Assembly: GCF_014648495.1 (NCBI RefSeq)
Contig: NZ_BMRF01000001.1
Coordinates: 124,001 to 188,000 of the forward strand
Direction: 5' to 3'
DNA: 64,000 nucleotides
Source: Actinomadura cremea
Lineage (GTDB): Bacteria > Actinomycetota > Actinomycetes > Streptosporangiales > Streptosporangiaceae
Part shown: positions 7,832 to 15,166 of the stretch, piece by piece
How the letters are laid out: each line of letters opens with the position of its first letter
Position numbering within the stretch: the first letter of the stretch is position 1
Made by a program: the position numbers and the translations under genes
The notes under the pieces: model-generated
Databases searched by the model: none
Seen by the model: only the letters and a program-made list of their open reading frames with translations
Told to the model about the DNA's origin: nothing

Positions 7832-9175
7832 GTGAAGGCGATCAGGCAGCACGCCTTCGGTGGGGCGGACGTGCTGGTCCATGAGGACATCGCCGAGCCG
7901 CGGCCCGGTCCGGGCCAGGTGCGGATCAAGGTGGCGGCGGCGGGGGTGTCCCGGCTGGATCTGGCCGTGCGCGCCGGCGTCCATCCGTGGTCGCCCGCGT
8001 TGCCGATGGTCTCCGGCAGGGAGGTGGCGGGCGTGGTGGAGGTGCTCGGCGACGGTGTGGCGGCGCGCTGGCTGGGCCGCCGGGTCGTCACGTGCCTGGG
8101 CCTGGGCAGTGGGGGCTATGCCGAGCTTGCCGTACGCGAGGTCGCGGCGGTGCACGAGATCGATCCTGAGGTGTCGGACGAGGCGGCCGTGGCGGCCGTC
8201 GTGACCGGACGGGCCGCCGTCGGCGTCCTGGACGCGGCCCGCAGCGCCACCGAGGGCGTGCGCATCGCCCAGGACACCGGCCAGAGCCACAACCTGGCCT
8301 TCCTCTGGGGAGTCCTCGCCCATCTCGCTGCGATCGAGGGCGACCAGGAGCGTTGCCGGCGGCTGACCGCTGAGATGGCGGCCCGCGGCGCCGCACCCAG
8401 CCACTCGCGCGCCTCCGCCATCACCGCCCTGCTCGACCTGGGGCTGGGCAGGCACGAGGCCGCGCTGGAGACCCTGTCGACGACGGTGGCGGGCCCCAAC
8501 AAACCGGGCACCGTGCACAGCCTTCCCGACCTGGTCGAGGCTGCGGCGCGCGCCGGCCGGCCGGAGCTCGGACGCGACGCCGCCCGCCGCTACATCGACT
8601 GGGCCGAGCCCTCCGGCCACCCCTGGGCCCAGGCGATCGCCGCCCGGTGCGCCGCGCTGATCGACGGTGACGAGGCGACCTGGGCGCATGCCGTACAGCT
8701 GGACGCGCGGGACGGCGGCCCGCCGTTCGAACGGGCCCGCACCGAACTCCTGCACGGCGAGTGGCTGCGCAGGCGACACCGCCGGATCGACGCCCGCGGC
8801 AGGCTGAGATCGGCGCTGGACGGCTTTGAACGGCTGGGCGCCCAGCCGTGGGCCGCCCGCGCCGCGGCCGAGCTCCGCGCCACCGGCGAGAGCCTGACCG
8901 TGCGCGCCGAGGACGCCGACCCGTTCGCCCGCCTCACCCCCCAAGAGCTTCAGGTGGTACGGCTGGCCGCCACGGGCCTGACCAACAGGGACATCGGCGC
9001 CCAACTCTTCCTCAGCCCGCGGACCGTCGGCTACCACCTCTACAACGCCTACCCCAAGCTCGGCGTCACCTCGCGCGGCGAGCTCTCGTCGCTCCTGGCC
9101 ACCACCACGGATCTGTTGCCCCAAGGCGCTTCTAGACGCTCAATGAGCAATCAGGTTGCCAACCCACGAGAGTGA
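7832..9175 (+). CDS. Chimeric protein: quinone-oxidoreductase N-terminus joined to LuxR-family regulator C-terminus
   Basis: A 447-residue frame with GTG start at 7832. Residues 1-135 are the GroES-like N-terminal half of a zinc-free medium-chain dehydrogenase (MKAIRQHAFGGADVLVHEDI, LPMVSGREVAGVVEVLGDG, GGYAELAVREVAAVHEI). From residue 140 on the sequence changes to the helical-repeat region of a large LAL/LuxR regulator (EGVRIAQDTGQSHNLAFLWG), ending in an intact LuxR HTH at residues 360-420 (FARLTPQELQVVRLAATGLT, NRDIGAQLFLSPRTVGYHLY). The nucleotide-binding half of the dehydrogenase and the ATPase half of the regulator are both absent. The simplest reading is a deletion that fused two neighbouring genes in frame. 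The HTH could still work; the enzyme cannot. Confidence 0.8.
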   Translation: MKAIRQHAFGGADVLVHEDIAEPRPGPGQVRIKVAAAGVSRLDLAVRAGVHPWSPALPMVSGREVAGVVEVLGDGVAARWLGRRVVTCLGLGSGGYAELAVREVAAVHEIDPEVSDEAAVAAVVTGRAAVGVLDAARSATEGVRIAQDTGQSHNLAFLWGVLAHLAAIEGDQERCRRLTAEMAARGAAPSHSRASAITALLDLGLGRHEAALETLSTTVAGPNKPGTVHSLPDLVEAAARAGRPELGRDAARRYIDWAEPSGHPWAQAIAARCAALIDGDEATWAHAVQLDARDGGPPFERARTELLHGEWLRRRHRRIDARGRLRSALDGFERLGAQPWAARAAAELRATGESLTVRAEDADPFARLTPQELQVVRLAATGLTNRDIGAQLFLSPRTVGYHLYNAYPKLGVTSRGELSSLLATTTDLLPQGASRRSMSNQVANPRE

Positions 9176-9275
9176 TATTGAACATATCGCGTGCAATGGC
9201 TCGATGACTTCCATGATCGGCGATCACGTCGGTACATTGACTCGGCCACTCATCAGACTTGATAACGAGGTGACC

Positions 9276-10172
9276 ATGGGCGTTCTGTCGCACTCCTTCA
9301 ATCTTGGTAACCGCATATCCCGAACGCGCCCTCGCGCCGTTGGTGTGCTGACTTTGGGAGTGCTGGCGGTTTCCGCGCTCACGGCTTCGGCTTCGGCAGA
9401 AGAAATGCCCATGCGGCATGCGGGCTGGTCGATGGACGACGCCGAGGGTCCGGTTGCGCGGGCCGTAGCGGCCAGTGGTGTAGCGAACCCGGACGCCGAT
9501 CTGAGGTTTTCGCCCGGAGTGCGATTCGGGGAGCCGGGCAATCTGGCCCCCGGAATGGCCACCGACAAAGCGGTCCGACTGAACGGCCACCAGGAGTTCG
9601 GCCAGGTCGAACCCATGGTGGACACCAGCGAGCGGTTCATGTTCTCCACTTGGGTCAAACTCGCTTCCTCCGATGGAGACCAGATCGCCGTCAGTCAGGC
9701 CGCAGCGGACGGCAGCGTGTTCGAACTCGGCTGGGTCGGGGGCCGCTGGACGTTCCGGCACCTCACCGCCGATGGCGAGGTCATCGCATCGGTGAACCGG
9801 GACATGGCGCAAGCCGCCGATGGGACACCGTGGACCGCGCACTGGGTTTCCCTAATGGGCGGATACGATCCGGAAACCGGCGAGATCTGGCTGCGCACGC
9901 AGGCCAGTGGCTCCTACGACGTGTGCGTTCCCGGGCAGCCGTGGAACTGCTACGCCGCGAAACTAATGCCTGAGGAGTTCAACGTGACGCCGACCGGGTG
10001 GACTCCCTCACCCGGTTGCGGCCCCCTGTTGTTCGGCGCGTCGTCCAGCGGCGGCGACCGGCATTCCTACTGGAACGGCTGGCTCGATGACTCCCAGCTG
10101 TGGCCTCTGACCTACACCGACGAGCCCCAACTGCGCGCGATCTATGGCGATACGGTGATCTCTGCGCCCTAA
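9276..10172 (+). CDS. Secreted LamG/concanavalin-like domain protein
   Basis: A 298-residue protein with ATG 9276 and GAGG 5 bases upstream. Residues 1-42 form a Sec signal peptide: basic TRPRAVGV, hydrophobic LTLGVLAVSAL, then ASASAEEM. The mature part has the beta-jelly-roll signs of a LamG/laminin-G fold: DKAVRLNGHQEFGQVEPMVD, SERFMFSTWVKLASSDGDQI, ELGWVGGRWTFRHLTADG and SYWNGWLDDSQLWPLTYTDE. Two cysteines near residue 225 and one at about 249 could pair. Single LamG proteins of this kind bind sugars or surface polymers, and no catalytic residues are seen. The gene ends exactly where an IS630 remnant begins. Confidence 0.8.
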   Translation: MGVLSHSFNLGNRISRTRPRAVGVLTLGVLAVSALTASASAEEMPMRHAGWSMDDAEGPVARAVAASGVANPDADLRFSPGVRFGEPGNLAPGMATDKAVRLNGHQEFGQVEPMVDTSERFMFSTWVKLASSDGDQIAVSQAAADGSVFELGWVGGRWTFRHLTADGEVIASVNRDMAQAADGTPWTAHWVSLMGGYDPETGEIWLRTQASGSYDVCVPGQPWNCYAAKLMPEEFNVTPTGWTPSPGCGPLLFGASSSGGDRHSYWNGWLDDSQLWPLTYTDEPQLRAIYGDTVISAP

Positions 10173-10398
10173 CCGGCTCGATGAAGCGTTTACGCCACTC
10201 GGCCACCGTCGGCACCGACACGCCCGACTCGGTGGCGACCCGGGTGTTGAAGGCTTCCGGTTCGGCACACGCCAGCACGATCCGGCGGCGCAGTGCATAC
10301 GCCTGCGTCGAGGTGGCCGCACGCGCACCGCGCAGTAACTCCGCTCGTTCGGTTTCGCTCCCCGTCAACGGAGTCTTTGGTCTGCCTGTCCTTGCCAC
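10171..10398 (-). pseudogene. IS630-family transposase N-terminal remnant
   Basis: From GTG 10398 the minus strand reads VARTGRPKTPLTGSETERAE and then ALRRRIVLACAEPEAFNTRV, ending GVSVPTVAEWRKRFIEPV. This is the N-terminal HTH region of IS630-type transposases of actinomycetes. It stops after about 75 residues, so the catalytic DDE domain is missing. The break point coincides with the 3' end of the LamG gene. No partner terminal repeat was seen. Confidence 0.7.
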
Positions 10399-10458
10399 AC
10401 CCCAACATATATTCATGTAACGAATTTCGGGTGCAGAACAGTGGCGCGACCCACAGAC

Positions 10459-10512
10459 GCCGGGTTGCGGGGCGGTCGGAAACGCCGCCCACAGACCGCC
10501 CCGCAACCCGGC
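10459..10512. repeat. Strong inverted repeat (19-bp perfect arms)
   Basis: Arm GCCGGGTTGCGGGGCGGTC at 10459-10477 pairs perfectly with 10494-10512 around a 16-base loop. It lies between the IS630 remnant and the lectin gene. It could be a terminator, or the end of a vanished mobile element. A T-run is absent, which is common in high-GC terminators. Confidence 0.7.
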
Positions 10513-10524
10513 ATCCTCGCGACA

Positions 10525-10557
10525 CGAGGCCCCCGGCGCGCCGCGCCGGGGGCCTCG
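10525..10557. terminator. Very stable hairpin (16-bp arms, 1-base loop)
   Basis: Arm CGAGGCCCCCGGCGCG at 10525-10540 pairs perfectly with 10542-10557, with C10541 between. It follows the 10459-10512 hairpin by 12 bases. It probably blocks read-through into or out of the lectin gene region. A cruciform or mobile-element end is an alternative. Confidence 0.6.
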
Positions 10558-10717
10558 TCGCGTCCCGGGCGTCCCCCGCGCCCGTCCCGCCCCGCGCGGA
10601 CCGTCTGTCCGACCATGGTCACGAACCTTTACAGACATCGATGTCTATGTGAGGCTCAGGGCGCGCTCGTCTCATACTCGCACCAAGTCCGCAAGGACCC
10701 CGTCACAGAAGGACGCC

Positions 10718-12349
10718 ATGCAATCGCTTTGCAGACGTGCTTTGACCCTGACAGCGGCACCGCTCGTCGCCCTCCTCATGCTCGCCGCCGGTCTGGCCGC
10801 CACGGCCGAGCCGGCCAGAGCCGACGACGACACCGGCTGGACGTTCGCCACCGCGAACGGACGCCGGCTCGACGTCCAGAACGGCAACACCGGCAACGGC
10901 GTGTTCGTCGTCGCCAACAACGCCCCCGGCCATCACCAGAACTGGAGCCTCGCCCCGCTCGGCGACGGCGAGTTCCAGGTCGTGAACAACACCACCGGCA
11001 AGTGCCTTACCGAAACGTTCCCGATGACGCAGCAGTCCTGCGGCGGGGCCGCGCAGGAGTGGCACTTCCGCCCGGTCACCGGCAAGGCCGACACGTTCAT
11101 GCTGGTCCGCAGCAACAACGATCGCTGCCTCGACATCGTCCAGAACGCCCAGTACTCCGACGCCTGGACGCAGGTCTACGGCTGCAACGGCAGCACGGCG
11201 CAGCAATGGATCGTCACGGCGGACAAGCAGCCGAAGGCGATGGCGCTCGCCACCGAGTACTACGCGCACCTGTGCTCCACCGACACCTCGACCTGCTCCT
11301 GGACGGAGACGTCGGAGGGCGAGCCCCGGGCGCTGCCGCGCGAGAAGGCGTCCTCGGTCTGGTTCAACGACACCTCTGAGAACGTCAGCCAGATCTTCAC
11401 GATCGTCTACCGCAGTGGCTGGTCACAGAGCTTCTCCTCCGGAGTCTCCACCTCCGTGGGCGTCACCAACCCGATCCAGGCGATGGTCTCCGCCCAGTTG
11501 AGCGGGACGGTCACCTACCAGTCGGACGAGTCGGAGATCAACGGCGTGGTGGCCACGGTGCCGCCGCAGGAGTACGGATGGGTCGACTTCGCGGCGGTCG
11601 CGAAGGACGTCACCGGCACCTGGACCTTCGACCGGGGCGGCTTCCCCTGGACGACGGACGGCACGGTGACGGTTCCGGTCGTCGACTCCCCGGCCGGCAG
11701 CACCATGTACGTCGCGCACACCGGCCCGACCCCGCCGGGCGCGACACCTCCGGAGGATGACGGCGAGCCCGCCGTACAGACCTTCGCCACCAGCGCCACC
11801 GGCACCCTCGATCTTCCGCCCGGCACCCAGGTCGCTCCCCACGAGAACGGGATCAAGATCACCGATTCGAGTGGGCGCCAGATCATGACCATGCTGCCCG
11901 GAAAGTTGACCGACACCGCGGGCGTGACACACGAATACGACATCTCCGTGAGCGGGAACACGGTGACGCAAACGATCGAAGGCGCCACCGGAGACACGAT
12001 CGAGGGCACGGAGAGCATGCCGGTCGTCACCGTGGGCCCCGGCGTCCTCCCGGCTTCGGCGCTGAAGACCGGAGCCCGCTCCAAGGCCCCGGCGGTCGTC
12101 CTGAACGACTATCCCATCTCGGCTTGTGACGAGAACGACGACGGCCGTTGCGATGAGGAAGAGAAGAAGAAGTACGAAAAGCAACTGCAGGACGCCGAAG
12201 ACTGGAGCGAGTGCGTGGCCAAGGCGGCGATCGCGACAGGCGTCGCGGGAGCCTTCGCCGGCGCTTTCGGCGGGCCGGGCGTGATCGTGGGGGGCCTCGC
12301 CGGGTGGGCCGGCGGCGCCGCCGGCGGCATGATCGTGTGCAGCATCTAA
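10718..12349 (+). CDS. Secreted ricin-type lectin protein with aerolysin-like region and glycine-zipper tail
   Basis: A 543-residue protein; ATG 10718 has AGAAGGA upstream. Residues 1-37 are a signal peptide ending EPARADDDTG. Residues 38-170 are a beta-trefoil (RICIN) domain with repeated QxW motifs: HHQNWSLAPL, AAQEWHFRPV and TAQQWIVTAD. Residues 200-340 are rich in Ser, Thr and Val strands (SGWSQSFSSGVSTSVGVTNP, MVSAQLSGTVTYQSDESEIN), like aerolysin/ETX-MTX2 pore formers. Residues 375-470 form a beta-rich linker. Next comes an EF-hand-like loop (DENDDGRCDEEE) and a Lys/Glu helix. The last 45 residues are a Gly/Ala hydrophobic zipper (GVAGAFAGAFGGPGVIVGGL) ending CSI. A membrane-active, sugar-targeted toxin is inferred, not shown. 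Confidence 0.75.
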   Translation: MQSLCRRALTLTAAPLVALLMLAAGLAATAEPARADDDTGWTFATANGRRLDVQNGNTGNGVFVVANNAPGHHQNWSLAPLGDGEFQVVNNTTGKCLTETFPMTQQSCGGAAQEWHFRPVTGKADTFMLVRSNNDRCLDIVQNAQYSDAWTQVYGCNGSTAQQWIVTADKQPKAMALATEYYAHLCSTDTSTCSWTETSEGEPRALPREKASSVWFNDTSENVSQIFTIVYRSGWSQSFSSGVSTSVGVTNPIQAMVSAQLSGTVTYQSDESEINGVVATVPPQEYGWVDFAAVAKDVTGTWTFDRGGFPWTTDGTVTVPVVDSPAGSTMYVAHTGPTPPGATPPEDDGEPAVQTFATSATGTLDLPPGTQVAPHENGIKITDSSGRQIMTMLPGKLTDTAGVTHEYDISVSGNTVTQTIEGATGDTIEGTESMPVVTVGPGVLPASALKTGARSKAPAVVLNDYPISACDENDDGRCDEEEKKKYEKQLQDAEDWSECVAKAAIATGVAGAFAGAFGGPGVIVGGLAGWAGGAAGGMIVCSI

Positions 12350-12354
12350 GGCTC

Positions 12355-12387
12355 GTTCAACAAGTCCTGTGGTGGGGTTTGTTGAAC
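12355..12387 (+). terminator. Hairpin downstream of the lectin gene
   Basis: GTTCAACAA at 12355-12363 pairs with TTGTTGAAC at 12379-12387, six bases after the stop codon. The loop is 15 bases and includes GGGGT. It is a likely transcription terminator for the lectin gene. Confidence 0.6.
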
Positions 12388-12496
12388 AACCGGGTTCGTT
12401 GTCGGTGCCTGTCCGGCGTGACCAGCGCCTCGCCCGTGGTGGGCGGGGTGGTTCATCCGGGGGCGGCACCGTACTGATCCGGGTCGCCGAGCAGAG

Positions 12497-12546
12497 GCCG
12501 CCCGTCCCCGGACCCGCCGGTTGCGGCGGGTCCGGGGACGGGCGGC
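12497..12546. repeat. Very strong hairpin with 22-bp perfect arms
   Basis: Arms at 12497-12518 and 12525-12546 are perfect reverse complements (core CCCGTCCCCGGACCCGCC) around the loop GGTTGC. It lies between the lectin gene and a LysR remnant. Like the hairpins at 10459-10557 on the other side of the lectin gene, it could be a terminator or a relic of a mobile element. Confidence 0.7.
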
Positions 12547-12582
12547 TGCCGTGTTCCCCTCCCCGGTGCCGGGTGCGGGGAC

Positions 12583-12828
12583 GGACTGCTGGACACCGGC
12601 GGCGCGCTCGGCGACCCGGGTTTCCCGGCCCCGCCCGCGCCGCTGACCCTCCTGGGCATCGGCACCGCCCCGCTCACCCTGGTCGCCGCCCCCGGCCACC
12701 GCTTGTGCGGGCGCACCGGGCTGTCTCCCGATGACCTGTCCGGTGAACGGCTGCTGGTCGACGTCCCCGGCTGCTCGTTCTACATGGCCGCCGACAAGGC
12801 CCTCGGCCCCGGGCCGGAGCGGGTGCCG
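12583..12828 (+). pseudogene. LysR-family regulator fragment (effector domain)
   Basis: The plus-strand frame reads GLLDTGGALGDPGFPAPPAP, then PLTLVAAPGHRLCGRTGLSP and LSGERLLVDVPGCSFYMAAD. This is the middle of a LysR substrate-binding domain. The HTH and the C-terminal third are missing, and the homology ends near 12828. It lies just beyond the 3' end of the MFS gene, and a LysR gene of this type often controls such MFS/FMN-reductase pairs. That link is inference. Confidence 0.6.
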
Positions 12829-12946
12829 GTTCGGCCGTCCGGACGAGTGCGGTTCGAGCCCCGTCGCGGCTGCGGCACGGCGGGGCTCGGCGCCCTGGGT
12901 GCGGTTTCCGGTGCCTCGGTCGGCCGGGCCGTCTTCGTTCGGTGGT

Positions 12947-14386
12947 TCAGCGAAGGGTGGGGGCGGGCTCCTCGGTGGCGGGGGTGGCCGGGGTGGTGCG
13001 GGGAAGGCTCAGGGCGGCGAGGATGCCCGCCAGGGTGAGCACGGCCGCGACGTAGACCGCGTTGCGCAGGCCGTCGGAGGTGGCGGCGCGGAGGGCCTCG
13101 CCGGTCAGGTCGGCGAGCCCGGAGGTGGAGACGCTCACCAGGACGGCCAGGCCCAGGCTGGTCCCGATCTGGAGGGCGGTGTTGGCCATGCCCCCGGCGG
13201 CGCCCTGGTCCTCGTCGGCCACGCCGGTCCCGGAGGTGCCGAACATGGTCGGGTAGATCATCCCCATGCCGCAGCCGTACACGACCAGGCCGGCGAGGAT
13301 CGTCCAGTACGAGCCGTCCGCGCGCATGCCGGCGGCCAGCAGCGCGCCGCCGCCGGAGCCCAGCAGGAGGGCGATGATCAGTGTCGTGCGGGCGCCGATG
13401 CGGATGATCAGGCGCTCGGCGACGAAGTTGGCGATCCCGATGACCACCGAGAGGCTCAGGAACGCCAGCCCGCCCTGCAGCGCCGAGTAGCCGAGCGCGT
13501 CCTGGAAGTAGAGGGTGAGGAAGTAGACGAGGTTCTGCATGGTGATGCCGAAGGTGAGGATCACCAGCAGGCCGGCGCGCAGGTGGGGGTTGCCGAACAG
13601 CCGCAGCGGCATCAGCGGGTTCGCGGTGCGCGCCTCGATGAGCACGAACGCGGTCAGCAGCGCCACCGCGAGGACGGCGGAGGCGACGACGGAGGGCGCG
13701 GTCCAGCCGGCCTCGGGGCCCTGGGCGATGGCGAAGACCAGCAGGGTCAGCCCGGCCGTGCCGGTCATGGCGCCCGGGATGTCGAAGCCGCGTCCCCGTT
13801 CGCGCGCACCGTCCGGGTCGAGCAGGACGAACGCGCCCGCGGTGCCCGCCACGACCAGCGGCACGTTCACCAGGAACACCGCCTCCCAGCCGAACGCGTG
13901 GGTCAGGACCCCGCCGAGCAGCGCGCCCAGGCTCAGCCCGCCCGCGCCGGCCATGGCCCACACGGCCAGTGCCCGGACACGTGCGGGGCCTTCGGCGAAC
14001 TTGGTGGTGACCAGGGAGAGTGTGGCGGGGAACAGGACGGCCCCGCCGATTCCCTGGAGGGCCCGCGCGGCGATCAGCGTCGCGGGCGTGGTCGCCAGGC
14101 CGCCCAGCAGGGACGCGGCGCCGAACAGCAGCATCCCCAGTACGAACATGCGGCGGCGGCCCAGCAGGTCCGCCGAGCGGCCGCCCAGCAGCAGGAAGCC
14201 GCCGAAGAAGATGGCGTAGGCGCTGACCACCCACTGGGTGGCGTGACCGGACAGCCCCACCTCGCGTGCGATGTCGGGCAGCGCCACGTACACGATGGTG
14301 AAGTCGAGCGAAGTGATCAGGCTGGAGAAGGCCAGCAGGCCGAGGACCCGGCGCGGCCTGTTGCCGGTGGTCGCTTTCTCTTTCAT
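12947..14386 (-). CDS. MFS transporter, DHA2-type drug exporter (14 helices)
   Basis: A 479-residue membrane protein starting at ATG 14386. It begins RRVLGLLAFSSLITSLDFTI with the motif D1-type LDFTIVYVALPDI in helix 1, and has the loop 2-3 signature GGRSADLLGRRRMFVLGM near residue 70. Motif C-like GGLSLGALLGGVLTHAFGW lies near residue 150. About 14 hydrophobic segments are spread to residue 460, followed by a short Pro/Thr tail. These are proton-driven exporters for antibiotics, dyes or quaternary compounds. The FMN reductase gene 35 bases upstream is on the same strand, so an exporter plus a detoxifying reductase in one operon is likely. Confidence 0.92.
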   Translation of the reverse strand: MKEKATTGNRPRRVLGLLAFSSLITSLDFTIVYVALPDIAREVGLSGHATQWVVSAYAIFFGGFLLLGGRSADLLGRRRMFVLGMLLFGAASLLGGLATTPATLIAARALQGIGGAVLFPATLSLVTTKFAEGPARVRALAVWAMAGAGGLSLGALLGGVLTHAFGWEAVFLVNVPLVVAGTAGAFVLLDPDGARERGRGFDIPGAMTGTAGLTLLVFAIAQGPEAGWTAPSVVASAVLAVALLTAFVLIEARTANPLMPLRLFGNPHLRAGLLVILTFGITMQNLVYFLTLYFQDALGYSALQGGLAFLSLSVVIGIANFVAERLIIRIGARTTLIIALLLGSGGGALLAAGMRADGSYWTILAGLVVYGCGMGMIYPTMFGTSGTGVADEDQGAAGGMANTALQIGTSLGLAVLVSVSTSGLADLTGEALRAATSDGLRNAVYVAAVLTLAGILAALSLPRTTPATPATEEPAPTLR

Positions 14387-14421
14387 CGCGGACTCCTAGG
14401 AAGGTTCGGGCAGGGCTCAGG

Positions 14422-15015
14422 TCACGCCGCGTAGGGGCGTTCGGCGCGGGCGTCCCGCAGGGTGCGGGCCCACCAGGTCAGCTGGTCGAGCAGGCTCTCG
14501 GCCGCCGCGCGGCAACCCGCCGCGTCGATCGGGCGGCCGTGGTCGTCGAACCTGTCCCGGCAGGAGTGGAAGCTGACCGTGTTGCGGACGGTGACGGCGT
14601 GGAGTTCGGCGAGGACCTGCCGCAGGTGCTCGACGGCGCGCAGGCCACCGGAGGTTCCGCCGTAGGAGACGAAGCCGACGGGTTTGGCCTGCCATTCGTC
14701 GACGTACCAGTCGATGGCCGTCTTGAGCGAGGCGGGGAAGCTGCGGTTGTACTCGGGTGTCACGATCACGAACGCGTCGGCCCCGGCCAGCCGTTCTCCC
14801 AGCTCCCGTACCGGTTCGGGCACCTCGGAGGGCCCCGCGTCGTCGGCCGCGAGCACGCCGGGCAGGGCGATCTCGGCGAGGTCGACGACGTCGAGGGCGA
14901 GGTCGGGTCGCCGGACGGCCTCCCCGGCGAACCATCCGGCCACCGTGGGGCCGAACCGGCGGGCCCGGGTGCTGCCGATGATCACGGCGAGGTTCAGGGG
15001 TCCGGTCACGGTCAT
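14422..15015 (-). CDS. NADPH-dependent FMN reductase family protein
   Basis: A 197-residue flavodoxin-like protein; ATG 15015 is chosen because GAAAGGAG lies 6 bases upstream and the longer frame to 15489 overlaps the regulator gene antisense. Motifs are LAVIIGSTRARRFGPTVAGW, VIVTPEYNRSFPASLKTAID and PVGFVSYGGTSGGLRAVEHL, nearly the same as in the paralogue at 7262-7828. It probably reduces flavin, quinone or a xenobiotic with NADPH. It is first in an operon with the MFS exporter, and its promoter region (15016-15166) is shared with a divergent SARP regulator, the likely controller. Confidence 0.9.
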   Translation of the reverse strand: MTVTGPLNLAVIIGSTRARRFGPTVAGWFAGEAVRRPDLALDVVDLAEIALPGVLAADDAGPSEVPEPVRELGERLAGADAFVIVTPEYNRSFPASLKTAIDWYVDEWQAKPVGFVSYGGTSGGLRAVEHLRQVLAELHAVTVRNTVSFHSCRDRFDDHGRPIDAAGCRAAAESLLDQLTWWARTLRDARAERPYAA

Positions 15016-15166
15016 CGCGCTCTCCTTTCGGAACGTCCTGTGCGGCTCAGTGGGTCGAGCATGTCGACGGGCACTTATCCGGCGCTTACCGCGCGCTTTC
15101 CGCGGGCGACGGCTGGGGGTAAGCCGACCCCTCTCCCGGGGAGGAACCGCCCGATATCGTGGGGAC

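Noticed and set aside
9237-9265. Promoter TTGACT-N17-TGATAA before the LamG gene
   Set aside because: Spacing is ideal, but the -10 box would overlap the ribosome binding site just before the start codon, leaving no room for a normal leader.
12731-14434. Long plus-strand frame over the MFS gene
   Set aside because: It is antisense to a clear MFS transporter and rich in Gly, Arg, Gln and Glu, as expected of a shadow frame in high-GC DNA.
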